A DNA stretch of 64,000 nucleotides from positions 8,160-72,159 of the forward strand of contig NZ_JBHULS010000008.1 in NCBI RefSeq assembly GCF_042684585.1. Reading direction: 5' to 3'. The notes below the pieces were generated by a model. It was not told where the DNA came from. It saw only the letters and a list, made by a program, of their open reading frames with translations, and did no database searches. The stretch is from Algorimicrobium sediminis (GTDB lineage: Bacteria > Bacteroidota > Bacteroidia > Flavobacteriales > Flavobacteriaceae). A program made the position numbers and the translations under genes. The first letter of the stretch is position 1, and each line of letters starts with the position of its first letter. Positions 26,104 to 35,391 of the stretch are shown piece by piece.

Positions 26104-27345
26104 TTATCTAATTTTTAACGTAACAATGGTTATAATGGCTAGTAAAATACCTATAATCCAAAAACGGGTAACAATTTTACTCTCGTGGTAGCCCGACTTT
26201 TGGTAGTGGTGGTGTAAAGGTGCCATCTTAAAAATACGTTTGCCCACACCTGTTTTCTTTTTGGTATACTTAAACCAGCTAACCTGCATGACTACCGAAA
26301 GATTTTCAGCTAAAAAGATACCGCACAATACAGGTATAAGCCATTCTTTTCTAACAGCAATAGCAATTACAGCTATGATACCACCTATAGTTAAACTACC
26401 TGTATCGCCCATAAACACTTGTGCTGGGTACGCATTGTACCACAAAAACCCAATAAGGGCGCCCACAAAAGCAGCTATATAAATTGTTATTTCCTCCACC
26501 CTGGGGATGTACATAATGTTTAAATAATCGGAAAAAATAATGTTACCAGACACCCAGGCAAAAATACCCAAGGTTAGAACAATTATTGCCGAGGTACCTG
26601 CGGCCAAACCATCTATACCGTCGGTTAAATTAGCACCGTTAGATACCGCAGTAATAATAAAAATAGCCGCCAGGATAAAAACAATCCAAGCGTATTTTGC
26701 AAGATCCGGACTAATCCAGGTTATTAAGTCGGCGTAATCAAATTCATTTTGTTTTACAAAAGGAATGGTGGTTTTGGTAGACTTCTCTTCCATTTGAAAC
26801 AATTTAGAAGAAGCCACCTCTGGATTGGCTGCCAGAATTTCTTGCTGTTGCGCTTGTGGTAGTTTTTCTTTTAGTGTAACGTCTGGATGAAAATACAATG
26901 TAGCGCCTACAATAATACCCAAACCTATTTGGCCTAACACTTTAAATCGTCCTTTTAAGCCCTCTTTATCGTTTTTAAACTTTTTAATATAATCATCAAT
27001 AAAACCAATGGTACCCATCCATAGCGTGGTAATTACCAAAAGAATGATGTAAATATTTTCAAGTTTTGCGAACAGTAAAACAGGGATTAGCGTAGCAAGA
27101 ATTATAATAACACCGCCCATTGTAGGGGTACCAGCTTTTTCTACCTGACCTTCTAATCCTAAATCCCGAATGGTTTCGCCAACTTGTTGTTTTTGAAGAA
27201 AACGAATAATGCGCCGACCAAAAATAGTTGAAATTAGCAACGACAATATAATGGTTACCGCGGCTCGGAATGATATAAAACCAAACAAGGCGGAGCCCGG
27301 GAAGTCATAATAGGTGTCTAAATATTCAAAAAGGTAATACAGCAT
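26104..27345 (-). CDS. mraY: Phospho-MurNAc-pentapeptide transferase MraY
   Basis: A 413-residue polytopic enzyme that makes lipid I from UDP-MurNAc-pentapeptide and undecaprenyl phosphate. It shows PTMGGVIIILATLIP, FIDDYIKKFKNDKEGL (Asp-rich motif), SNGANLTDGIDGLAAG (catalytic NxxNxxDGIDGL) and MAPLHHHYQKSGYHESKIVTRFWI at the C-terminus. An inserted hydrophilic stretch of about 50 residues around 155-215 makes it longer than the 360 of E. coli; this is common in Bacteroidota. It begins one base after murE ends. Confidence 0.97.
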   Translation of the reverse strand: MLYYLFEYLDTYYDFPGSALFGFISFRAAVTIILSLLISTIFGRRIIRFLQKQQVGETIRDLGLEGQVEKAGTPTMGGVIIILATLIPVLLFAKLENIYIILLVITTLWMGTIGFIDDYIKKFKNDKEGLKGRFKVLGQIGLGIIVGATLYFHPDVTLKEKLPQAQQQEILAANPEVASSKLFQMEEKSTKTTIPFVKQNEFDYADLITWISPDLAKYAWIVFILAAIFIITAVSNGANLTDGIDGLAAGTSAIIVLTLGIFAWVSGNIIFSDYLNIMYIPRVEEITIYIAAFVGALIGFLWYNAYPAQVFMGDTGSLTIGGIIAVIAIAVRKEWLIPVLCGIFLAENLSVVMQVSWFKYTKKKTGVGKRIFKMAPLHHHYQKSGYHESKIVTRFWIIGILLAIITIVTLKIR

Positions 27346-27346
27346 C

Positions 27347-28810
27347 TTATTTATCTAATTCGTTTAAAGTTTCTTTCACCGTTTTAAAATCGTCGAAATT
27401 AAGGCGCTGTCCTTGAATTTCTTGATATGTTTCATGGCCCTTACCCGCAATAAGGATAATATCGTTAGGCCTAGCCAATTGGCATGCCGTTTTTATAGCT
27501 TGTTTCCTGTCGGTTATAGCCAAGGCCTTTTTATAATCTTGAGGCGCTACGCCAGCCATAACCTCGTTTATAATGTTTTCTGGATTTTCGGTTCTAGGGT
27601 TATCGCTTGTAATAATAACTTTGGTACTTAAAGCCGCTGCAATGTGTCCCATTTTAGGGCGTTTTGTTTTATCCCGATCGCCACCACAACCAACCACCGT
27701 AATGAGCTCTTCATTTTTGGTACGAATACTATTTATGGTTTCCAACACATTTTTTAAAGCATCTGGTGTGTGGGCATAATCTACAATAGCTGTTATTTTA
27801 GAATCGGATATTAGGTATTGAAACCGGCCCGATACCGTATTTAAATTGCTTATTAAGCGCAGTACCTCAACCGTTTCCAGTCCTAATAATTTGGCTGTTG
27901 CATAAATAGCCAAGATGTTATAAGCATTAAAAGAACCAATTAAACGGGTCCACACCTCGTTTCCATTAATTTTTAACAACAACCCGGTAAGCTGATTTTC
28001 TAAAATTTGTGCCTGAAAATCGGCATAAGACTTCAGGGCATAGGTATATTTTTTAGCGCTGCAGTTTTGAAGCATAACCATGCCATTTTTATCGTCGGCA
28101 TTTGTAATAGCAAAAGCCTGTTTAGGTAAGCCATCAAAAAAGGCTTTTTTAACATCGCGGTAAGCTGCAAAGTTTTGGTGGTAATCTAGATGATCGTGAG
28201 ACAAGTTGGTAAAAATACCACCAGCAAAATGCAAGCCTTCGGTTCGTTTTTGATGAATACCATGCGAACTAACTTCCATAAAACAGTATGCCACGCCTGC
28301 CTCGTTCATTTTTTTCAAATAGGCATTTATTGTTAACGAATCGGGTGTGGTATGGGTAGCCTGGTAGGTTGTATTACCAATCATAATTTTTACGGTAGAA
28401 AGCAAGCCCACTTGATAACCCGCATCCCGGAAAAGTTGAAATAGTAAACTGGCTACAGTGGTTTTACCGTTAGTACCGGTAACACCCACCAGTTTTAAAT
28501 TAGCCGAAGGTTCGCCATAATAATTGGCAGCCATAATAGCTAAAGCACTGGAAGCATTGGACACCTGTACATACACCACATCTTTATAGATAATATCTGG
28601 TAAGTTTTCGCACACAACTGCCACACACCCATTGTCTATGGCGCTTTGAATGTAATCATGCCCATTGGTTAAGGCACCTTTAATAGCCACAAATACGTCA
28701 TTTTTAACCACCTTTCTAGAATCGAATGCAATCGCATTTACAGCCAAGTGTGTACTACCTGCAACCGATATTAGCGGAACTTTATACAATATGTCTTTTA
28801 AAATAATCAT
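27347..28810 (-). CDS. murE: UDP-MurNAc-tripeptide synthetase (meso-DAP type)
   Basis: A 487-residue Mur ligase. It has the ATP P-loop VTGTNGKTTVASLL around 109-122, VDYAHTPDALKNVL, and the DNPRTENP motif around 402-409. DNPR is the known signature for meso-diaminopimelate, so the cell wall is DAP-type. It overlaps ftsI by 4 bp. No murF gene follows, unlike in E. coli. Confidence 0.97.
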   Translation of the reverse strand: MIILKDILYKVPLISVAGSTHLAVNAIAFDSRKVVKNDVFVAIKGALTNGHDYIQSAIDNGCVAVVCENLPDIIYKDVVYVQVSNASSALAIMAANYYGEPSANLKLVGVTGTNGKTTVASLLFQLFRDAGYQVGLLSTVKIMIGNTTYQATHTTPDSLTINAYLKKMNEAGVAYCFMEVSSHGIHQKRTEGLHFAGGIFTNLSHDHLDYHQNFAAYRDVKKAFFDGLPKQAFAITNADDKNGMVMLQNCSAKKYTYALKSYADFQAQILENQLTGLLLKINGNEVWTRLIGSFNAYNILAIYATAKLLGLETVEVLRLISNLNTVSGRFQYLISDSKITAIVDYAHTPDALKNVLETINSIRTKNEELITVVGCGGDRDKTKRPKMGHIAAALSTKVIITSDNPRTENPENIINEVMAGVAPQDYKKALAITDRKQAIKTACQLARPNDIILIAGKGHETYQEIQGQRLNFDDFKTVKETLNELDK

Positions 28811-30813
28811 GACGTTATGAGTGTTACCGTTTGATTTCTTTTTACTTTTTCGCCTTTAGGCACCGATTGAAATTGCACTTTTCCGACGCCCTTAAATGTT
28901 ACGTGTAAACCCATATTTTCCAACAGTGCTACCGCATCCATTACAGGCAAACCAATAACACTAGGCATAATGGTTAAGTAGGTTTGCGCTGTTTTATAGT
29001 AAGAATCGTATTCCGAAACAACCGCCAAGTCGCGAACCTCCAAGGTTTCTACCTCATCTACAATAGGTGTATCGGTAAATATTTTTTGGGCAATGCGTTT
29101 AAACACAGGGCCAGAAACATCGGCTCCGTAATAACCCTTCTGAACACGTGGTTTATGAATGACTACAATACAGGAATATTTTGGGTTATCGGCAGGAAAA
29201 TAGCCAGCGAACGAGGACACATAGCGCGGATTATCCTCCCAATCTTTCATCCAATACTCCGATTTTGCTGTTCCTGTTTTACCTGCCATAGAGAAGTAAG
29301 GTGAATACAAGGAACTTCCTGTGCCACGCACCACCACATTTTTCAAAATTTCCTGAATCTCTTTAATCGTTTTATCCGATGCTATTTTACTGTTAATTAT
29401 ATGCTTGTCGAAAGACTCGATGTTCTTATCAAGTTCTTTTACCTCTTTAATAAATCGCGGTTTTACCATAACACCATTATTAGCAATCGCATTATAAAAC
29501 GTAAGCGTTTGAAGCGGTGTTAAAGCCATATTGTATCCATAAGCCATAGAGGGCAAGGCGTTTTTACTCCATATGTCATGACCTGGCTCGGGAATAACTG
29601 GTTTTCCTTCGCCTAAAATTGGTAAACCCAAGGGCTCGTGCAAAGACCAACTTTTAAGGCGGTTAATAAATTTAGTAGGTTGGCTAGCATAGTGATCGTT
29701 AATAATACTAGCAATACCAATATTGGATGACACCTCCAACACCCGAGCCGCTGAAATCTTACCAAACCCGCCATGTTTAGAATCTGTTATAGCCCGATTG
29801 TAAAATACTTTACGTCCTTTTTTCGTATCAATTATAGTTGCGGTATCGATAACCTTATCTTCTAAGGCCGCCATGAGGGCCATCACTTTAAAGGTAGAAC
29901 CAGGCTCATGCGATTCGCCAACGGCGTAATTCAATTTTTCGTAGTAGCCACCACTTTTAGTTTTGCCTAAATTAGAAATAGCACGGATTTCTCCTGTAGC
30001 AACCTCCATAACCACCACCGAACCATGTTCAGCATCGTAAAATTCCAATTGCTGCAACAAAGCATGGTGCGCAATATCCTGCATATTTACGCTTAAGGTG
30101 GTATACACATCGTAACCATCGCGAGGCTCTATTTGATTATAATCTACAATTGGTTTCCACTGGCCTTTTCCTATTTTTTGTTTTAAACGCCTTCCATCCG
30201 TTCCACGTAAGTACTTCTGACCAAAAGCACCATCAATGCCCGCACGTGTTGCATTACCCTCCTCATCAAAACGCTCGTAACCAATAGAACGTTGCGCAAT
30301 ACCACCCAACGGATGTTCGCGCTTGGTTGTTTGCTCCACTATGAGACCGCCTTTAAATGCACCTAAATTTAATAATGGAAAATTACGCATGCGCACATAA
30401 TCGCTGTAACCAATATCTCGCGCTAATAAATAGTACCGATTTCGGTTAGCTCGTGCTTTCCGAAGTTCCTTTTGGTAGTAAGCCGAGGGCTTTCCTAAAA
30501 ATTTGGATAGCGAATCGCACAAGGGCTTTAAATACATTTCAAAACGGCTAGCGGTTGGCGTAATGGCATCGATACGGATATCGTATTTTGGCACAGAAGT
30601 AGCAAGTAAATTACCGTTTACAGAATATACGTTGCCCCTATTGGCAGGAATAACTACGTTGTCTATATTTCGTTCCTCGGCCATGCTGCGATACTTTTCG
30701 CCTTGTACAAACTGAATACTTAAAAGTTTAAACACGACTGCCAGTGCGAAGATGAACATACATCCTGCCACAAAATACAATCGGTTTAATATGTTCTTCT
30801 CGTTTGTTGCCAA
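28807..30813 (-). CDS. ftsI: Class B penicillin-binding protein FtsI (PBP3) with PASTA domain
   Basis: A 668-residue septal transpeptidase. One N-terminal membrane helix (about 12-32) anchors it; a dimerisation/pedestal domain follows. The transpeptidase has all three active-site motifs: STFK near 303, SSN near 363 and KTGT near 511. The last 60 residues (about 608-668) form one PASTA domain (MPSVIGLPVMDAVALLENMG). It lies 6 bp after ftsL and overlaps murE. Confidence 0.97.
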   Translation of the reverse strand: MATNEKNILNRLYFVAGCMFIFALAVVFKLLSIQFVQGEKYRSMAEERNIDNVVIPANRGNVYSVNGNLLATSVPKYDIRIDAITPTASRFEMYLKPLCDSLSKFLGKPSAYYQKELRKARANRNRYYLLARDIGYSDYVRMRNFPLLNLGAFKGGLIVEQTTKREHPLGGIAQRSIGYERFDEEGNATRAGIDGAFGQKYLRGTDGRRLKQKIGKGQWKPIVDYNQIEPRDGYDVYTTLSVNMQDIAHHALLQQLEFYDAEHGSVVVMEVATGEIRAISNLGKTKSGGYYEKLNYAVGESHEPGSTFKVMALMAALEDKVIDTATIIDTKKGRKVFYNRAITDSKHGGFGKISAARVLEVSSNIGIASIINDHYASQPTKFINRLKSWSLHEPLGLPILGEGKPVIPEPGHDIWSKNALPSMAYGYNMALTPLQTLTFYNAIANNGVMVKPRFIKEVKELDKNIESFDKHIINSKIASDKTIKEIQEILKNVVVRGTGSSLYSPYFSMAGKTGTAKSEYWMKDWEDNPRYVSSFAGYFPADNPKYSCIVVIHKPRVQKGYYGADVSGPVFKRIAQKIFTDTPIVDEVETLEVRDLAVVSEYDSYYKTAQTYLTIMPSVIGLPVMDAVALLENMGLHVTFKGVGKVQFQSVPKGEKVKRNQTVTLITS

Positions 30814-30819
30814 GTTGAA

Positions 30820-31137
30820 CTACTTTTTAGATTTGACTTTAATTTTGGTTGGTGGTATTTCGGATATTGCCAATCCTTTTTGCTTCATTTTTAAAGCCAC
30901 CACCGTTTCTTTTTTCAGCTCCATTAAATGGGTTCTACCATCTACAAAGGCAGAGCGCAATTCCTTTGCTTCGTTATTAAGTTTTGCTATATGATGCACT
31001 TTTTTATCGGCACTATGCGAACTGGCAATCATTACAATAGCCAAAACAGACACAAACAAAATCATTCGCCAACTTTTTGGAGCATCCTCGTTTACTAAAA
31101 ACGCACCTTTTAATATGTTATGGAATCCTTTTTTCAT
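30820..31137 (-). CDS. ftsL: FtsL-like division protein
   Basis: A 105-residue bitopic protein: about 24 cytoplasmic residues, a membrane helix about 25-42 (MILFVSVLAIVMIASS), then a short coiled coil (KLNNEAKELRSAFVDGRTHLMELKKETVV) and a basic tail. FtsL proteins share topology rather than sequence and form a complex with FtsQ and FtsB. Position between rsmH and ftsI is the main evidence. No FtsB is in the window. Confidence 0.88.
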   Translation of the reverse strand: MKKGFHNILKGAFLVNEDAPKSWRMILFVSVLAIVMIASSHSADKKVHHIAKLNNEAKELRSAFVDGRTHLMELKKETVVALKMKQKGLAISEIPPTKIKVKSKK

Positions 31138-31179
31138 GCTTGCTTTTTTATATCAACAGCCACTTAATTTTATTAAAGT

Positions 31180-32076
31180 TTATATTTTTTTTGCGATGCG
31201 TAATTTGGCACTACGCGCGCGATTGTTCAGTTTTATCTCGGCTGCGCTTGGTACAATTAAACCCCCAACTTTTTTAAGAGGCACATCAAAATTACCATAC
31301 ATATCGCGCTCGGGCTCACCTTCAAAAAGCCCATTTCTAATAAAGCGTTTAACCAACCTATCTTCCAATGAATGATAGGAAATAACACTTAATCTGCCAC
31401 CAACAACCAACACCTCTGGCACTTGGATTAAAAACTTTTTTAACACCTCGATCTCCTGATTTACCTCAATCCGAATAGCTTGGTATATTTGTGCCAAAAC
31501 TTTATTTTCCTTTCTGTGCTGTAAAAACGGCTTTAAGGCTGTTTTTAACTGTTCTGTTGTTATAATGAGCGCTTCCTCCCTATAAGTTACTATAGCCTGC
31601 GCCATGGCTTTTGCTTGCCGAAGCTCGCCATACTGCCAAAGCAATTTGCTTATTTCAGTTTCGGCGTACTCATTAACTACGTGGTATGCAGAGAGCGTAC
31701 TTTTTTGATTCATCCGCATATCTAAATCTGCTTCAAATCGTGTAGAAAAGCCGCGTTCCGCCACATCAAATTGGTGAGATGACACGCCAAAATCGGCCAA
31801 AATACCATCTACTTTTTTTACCCCGTAAAACCTTAAAAACCGTTTCATGAATTCAAAATTTTCATGAATTAAAGTAAACCGATTATCTGGAAGGGTATTA
31901 GCTAAAGCATCTGGATCCTGATCGAAAGCAAACAACCGCCCGTTGCTACCCAACCGATTTAGAATTTCCTTGCTATGACCACCTCCACCAAAAGTGACAT
32001 CTACATAAATGCCATCTTCCTTAATATTTAAACCATCTACGGTTTCTTTCAATAAAACAGGGTTATGATATTCCAT
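31180..32076 (-). CDS. rsmH: 16S rRNA (cytosine1402-N4)-methyltransferase
   Basis: A 298-residue SAM-dependent enzyme (formerly MraW) that methylates C1402 of 16S rRNA. Features: YHNPVLLKETVDGL, the SAM loop YVDVTFGGGGHSKEIL, GILADFGVSSHQFDVAERGFSTR, and ISYHSLEDRLVKRFI near 235-250. It overlaps mraZ by 14 bp, so the two are translationally coupled. Confidence 0.97.
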   Translation of the reverse strand: MEYHNPVLLKETVDGLNIKEDGIYVDVTFGGGGHSKEILNRLGSNGRLFAFDQDPDALANTLPDNRFTLIHENFEFMKRFLRFYGVKKVDGILADFGVSSHQFDVAERGFSTRFEADLDMRMNQKSTLSAYHVVNEYAETEISKLLWQYGELRQAKAMAQAIVTYREEALIITTEQLKTALKPFLQHRKENKVLAQIYQAIRIEVNQEIEVLKKFLIQVPEVLVVGGRLSVISYHSLEDRLVKRFIRNGLFEGEPERDMYGNFDVPLKKVGGLIVPSAAEIKLNNRARSAKLRIAKKI

Positions 32077-32533
32077 TAAAGCCTATGTCTTGTCCCATAA
32101 CTTCTTCGGCTAGATCTGCAAAATCCACCGTTGCATCGTCAATAGCTTGTTCATATTTATTTTTATCCCAGATCTCCACAATATTAATAGCCCCAGACAT
32201 AACAATTTCTTTAGAAATAGCTGCAAAAGCAACCAAGTCTTTCGGTATTAACAACCTTCCTGTAGCATCTACTTCAATAATTTTGACACCTGCTGTAAAC
32301 CGCCGAATAAAATCGTTGTTTTTTTTATTAAACCTATTCAAGCCGTTTAAGCTTTGCATAAGCGCTTCCCATTCGGACATAGGGTACAACTCCAAACACG
32401 GCTGAAAAACGGAACGTTTTAAAACAAAGCCGTTTTGCAACATAGGCGCTAACTGTTTTTTAAGCGCCACAGGTAACATAAGGCGGCCTTTGGCGTCTAC
32501 TTTACATTCGTATGTTCCTATAAGTGAGCTCAA
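32063..32533 (-). CDS. mraZ: Transcriptional regulator MraZ
   Basis: A 156-residue protein with two SpoVT/AbrB-like repeats (about 5-50 and 80-125), the second holding the conserved VDATGRLLIPKDL pattern and the first DAKGRLMLPVALK. MraZ forms a ring-shaped oligomer that binds short repeats upstream of the dcw operon. It is the first gene here, and a matching three-copy repeat lies just upstream of its promoter, so autoregulation is likely. Confidence 0.96.
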   Translation of the reverse strand: MSSLIGTYECKVDAKGRLMLPVALKKQLAPMLQNGFVLKRSVFQPCLELYPMSEWEALMQSLNGLNRFNKKNNDFIRRFTAGVKIIEVDATGRLLIPKDLVAFAAISKEIVMSGAINIVEIWDKNKYEQAIDDATVDFADLAEEVMGQDIGFNGIS

Positions 32534-32565
32534 AACAATTTTAGTTAGCTATTGGGTTTCAAATT

Positions 32566-32573
32566 CAAATATA
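32566..32573 (-). promoter_or_regulatory. -7 promoter box of the dcw operon
   Basis: TATATTTG on the minus strand matches the Bacteroidota -7 consensus and lies 32 bp before the mraZ start. Where the -33 TTG would be expected, the operator repeats occur instead, which fits a repressed or MraZ-controlled promoter. Confidence 0.65.
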
Positions 32574-32582
32574 TTGAAAATA

Positions 32583-32612
32583 TTACCACCTTTTACCACT
32601 TTTTACCACTTT
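32583..32612 (-). promoter_or_regulatory. Probable MraZ operator: three 10-bp direct repeats
   Basis: On the minus strand the sequence reads aaagtggtaa, aaagtggtaa, aaggtggtaa, three head-to-tail units of ten bases. In mollicutes MraZ binds repeats of AAAGTG spaced by ten bases, and in E. coli it binds TGGG repeats also spaced by ten. The site lies 10 bp upstream of the -7 box of mraZ itself. Confidence 0.75.
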
Positions 32613-32795
32613 GTTAATAATTTTTCCCTTAACGCCTACCTAAAAATTCCTGAATAGAAAAGAAAATTGGCTTAAAATCTACCAATCAAGCGTTTAAACA
32701 CGGTATGTTATAGCAGTTTTAAAGTTATTAACAAGCGAAATGACTTTCCAGTCTGTCACTTTTAATAAAAGTCCGATTATTCTGAATGATTTAAC

Positions 32796-32803
32796 TATAT
32801 TTG
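32796..32803 (+). promoter_or_regulatory. -7 box of the alpha/beta hydrolase-engB unit
   Basis: TATATTTG, a perfect TAnnTTTG match, ends 24 bp before the ATG at 32828. It also argues against the upstream TTG (32801) as a start codon, since that lies inside the box. Confidence 0.6.
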
Positions 32804-32827
32804 TTTGAAGAAAAGACCAACAACTTA

Positions 32828-33592
32828 ATGGCTCATAGATTAAAAAAAGAAAAAAGTTATAGTTATATTGAAGTAGGCGAAGGAAAACCTCTCATTATTT
32901 TACATGGCTTAATGGGCGGCTTAAGCAATTTCGACTCGGTAACCGACTACTTTAGCAAAAGAGGCTACCGCGTAATTATTCCAGAACTGCCAATTTACAC
33001 CATGTCGTTACTGAAAACGAACGTAAAGAGTTTTGCCAAATACCTACACGAATTTATTACCCATAAAGAATTAGACCAAGTTATTTTGCTAGGCAACTCG
33101 TTAGGTGGCCACATAGGCTTGTACCATACCAAGTTATACCCAGAAAAAATAAAAGCTTTGGTAATAACAGGAAGCTCCGGACTGTATGAAAGCGCTATGG
33201 GTGGTAGCTACCCAAAACGAAGTGATTATGAAGTTATTAAAAAGAAAGCACAAGATGTTTTTTACGATCCTGAAGTAGCAACCAAAGCTATTGTAGACGA
33301 GGTTTACGAAACCGTTAATGACCGCAATAAACTCATAAAAACCTTGGCCATTGCCAAAAGCGCCATTAGGCACAATATGGCTAAAGACCTACCCAAAATG
33401 TTTACACCAACCTGTATAATTTGGGGCAAAAACGATACGGTAACACCACCAGAAGTAGCAGAAGAGTTTAACGACTTATTACCCGACTCTGAACTGTTTT
33501 GGATTGACAAATGTGGTCATGCCGCCATGATGGAACACCCTGAAACATTTAATAGTATTTTAAGTGCTTGGTTAACTAAACGCGGCTTGTAA
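32828..33592 (+). CDS. Alpha/beta-fold hydrolase
   Basis: A 254-residue protein from the ATG at 32828. The nucleophile elbow GNSLGG places Ser at 91. Asp follows in GKNDTVTP, and the catalytic His is 231 in KCGHAAMMEHP. The oxyanion motif HGLMGG is near the start. The family includes esterases, lipases and C-C hydrolases, and the substrate cannot be told from sequence. It diverges from the dcw operon and lies 38 bp before engB. Confidence 0.9.
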   Translation: MAHRLKKEKSYSYIEVGEGKPLIILHGLMGGLSNFDSVTDYFSKRGYRVIIPELPIYTMSLLKTNVKSFAKYLHEFITHKELDQVILLGNSLGGHIGLYHTKLYPEKIKALVITGSSGLYESAMGGSYPKRSDYEVIKKKAQDVFYDPEVATKAIVDEVYETVNDRNKLIKTLAIAKSAIRHNMAKDLPKMFTPTCIIWGKNDTVTPPEVAEEFNDLLPDSELFWIDKCGHAAMMEHPETFNSILSAWLTKRGL

Positions 33593-33630
33593 CAAAAAAC
33601 CACTACTAACACTAATTACGCGAACTAGTT

Positions 33631-34245
33631 ATGGAAATTAAATCGGCAGAATTTGTAATGAGTAATTCTGATGTTGCTAAATGCCCTAAAAACCCGCTAC
33701 CGGAATATGCTTTTATTGGGCGCAGCAACGTAGGCAAGTCCTCGTTAATAAACATGCTAACCAACAGAAAAAGTTTAGCAAAAACATCTGGACGCCCGGG
33801 TAAAACGCAGTTAATTAATCATTTTTTAATAAACGCCAATTGGTATTTAGTAGATTTGCCGGGGTATGGTTATGCTCGGGTTTCTAAAAGTTCTAAAAAA
33901 ACATTTCAAAAGTTTATAACCGATTATTTTAGGCAGCGGGAACAATTAGTTTCAGCTTTTGTGCTAGTAGATATTAGGCATGAACCACAAAGTATAGATT
34001 TAGAGTTTATGGCTTGGATGGGCGAAAATGGCATTCCATTTTCCATTATTTTTACAAAAGCAGATAAACTAAAACCCAAGGCCATTGAAAAACATATAGC
34101 AGACTATACCGCCATAATGCTTCAAACATGGGAAGAAATGCCTAATTATTTTGTTACCTCTTCTTCAAAGCACATAGGAAAAGACCATTTACTAAATTAC
34201 ATTCAGCAAATAAACGACCAAATGAATACCGATAAAACCAAATAA
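33631..34245 (+). CDS. engB: Ribosome biogenesis GTPase EngB/YsxC/YihA
   Basis: A 204-residue TRAFAC GTPase needed for late assembly of the large ribosomal subunit. It has G1 GRSNVGKSS at 30-38, the G2 Thr in KTSGRPGKTQ, G3 DLPGYGYA near 76, G4 TKADK, and a typical G5 region (TSSSK). Length is normal for the family. Confidence 0.96.
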   Translation: MEIKSAEFVMSNSDVAKCPKNPLPEYAFIGRSNVGKSSLINMLTNRKSLAKTSGRPGKTQLINHFLINANWYLVDLPGYGYARVSKSSKKTFQKFITDYFRQREQLVSAFVLVDIRHEPQSIDLEFMAWMGENGIPFSIIFTKADKLKPKAIEKHIADYTAIMLQTWEEMPNYFVTSSSKHIGKDHLLNYIQQINDQMNTDKTK

Positions 34246-34294
34246 ATATTTGGATTTTTACATTTGTAGGTCGGTACAAAACCAGTTTTACACA

Positions 34295-35383
34295 TTAGGT
34301 TTTAACATCTAGGGCATCGCGCAGCGCATTACCCACAAGCATAAAAGCCATTACCAAACTCATAATACAAATACCCGGGATAAGGGCTAAATAGGGTTTT
34401 CCTAAAATAATATAATTGTAATGATCTTTTATCATAGCGCCCCAACTAGCCATTGGTGGCTGTGCGCCAATACCCAAAAAGCTCAGACCGCTTTCAATAA
34501 GTATAGCCGCTGCAAAATTAGCTGCCGAAATAACAATAACTGGCGCCATAATGTTGGGCAAAATATGTCTGGATATAATCCGAAAATCTGTAAACCCCAA
34601 GGCGCGAGCAGCCGTAACATATTGCATTTTTTTTACGCTCAAAACCTGGCCACGCACCACACGCGCCACCTCTACCCACATAGTTAGGCCTACAGCAATA
34701 AACACCTGCCAAAAGCCTTTTCCCAGGGCCAAGGTAATTGCAATAACTAGCAACAACGTAGGTATAGACCAAGAAACGTTAATAAACCACATTATTAAAG
34801 CATCTGTACGCCCACCAAAATACCCAGCAACACTACCCATAAAGATGCCCAAAACCAAGGATATAAACACAGCAATGAATCCAATAAAAAAAGAAATTCT
34901 GGCGCCCACCAAAATTCTACTTAACAAATCGCGGCCATATTTATCCGTTCCAAACAAGAACGTTTTAGACTGAATAATATTGGTTTCAGACAGGCCGTTT
35001 AACGGTATGGATTTTGTTAAACCTTGCAAGCCATCGGTGGCGTACTCTGTATAATGTAAAATGGAATCCTGTATGTGATACTGACTAATAGGTATTTGGG
35101 TAGCAGGGACCTTGTTACCAAAAAACATAGCAGATAACACCGATTGCTTATTGGCAGTTTCCTGTGGCAGCACCAACATATTTACCTTAAATCCTGGTTT
35201 TTGCGAATGTATAGACACGTGCATTTGGTTGGCATACTCCGAATTATCGGGTGCTATAACGTAGGCAAACACCGCTACCAAACCAACCAAAATGATGAAG
35301 CCCAAACTAAAAACGCCCCAGAAATCTTTTTTAAATTTCTGGAGCGCTAATTTACTTAATGAGCTTGAATTACTAGAATGCAT
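34295..35383 (-). CDS. Oligopeptide/dipeptide ABC transporter permease (OppC/DppC type)
   Basis: A 362-residue inner-membrane permease. An N-terminal helix (about 22-43) is followed by a periplasmic loop of about 90 residues, then five helices. The KYGRDLLSRILVGARISFFIGF start of the permease domain and the EAA-type loop VRGQVLSVKKMQYVTAARALGFTDFRIISRHILPN are diagnostic. No binding protein, OppB or ATPase gene is nearby, so it must work with components encoded elsewhere. It lies 8 bp from the protease gene upstream and may be co-transcribed with it. Confidence 0.92.
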   Translation of the reverse strand: MHSSNSSSLSKLALQKFKKDFWGVFSLGFIILVGLVAVFAYVIAPDNSEYANQMHVSIHSQKPGFKVNMLVLPQETANKQSVLSAMFFGNKVPATQIPISQYHIQDSILHYTEYATDGLQGLTKSIPLNGLSETNIIQSKTFLFGTDKYGRDLLSRILVGARISFFIGFIAVFISLVLGIFMGSVAGYFGGRTDALIMWFINVSWSIPTLLLVIAITLALGKGFWQVFIAVGLTMWVEVARVVRGQVLSVKKMQYVTAARALGFTDFRIISRHILPNIMAPVIVISAANFAAAILIESGLSFLGIGAQPPMASWGAMIKDHYNYIILGKPYLALIPGICIMSLVMAFMLVGNALRDALDVKT

Positions 35384-35391
35384 GTAGTAGC

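Noticed and set aside
32801..32827. TTG start for the alpha/beta hydrolase
   Set aside because: The TTG lies inside the TATATTTG promoter box and adds nine residues with no family support. The ATG at 32828 is preferred.
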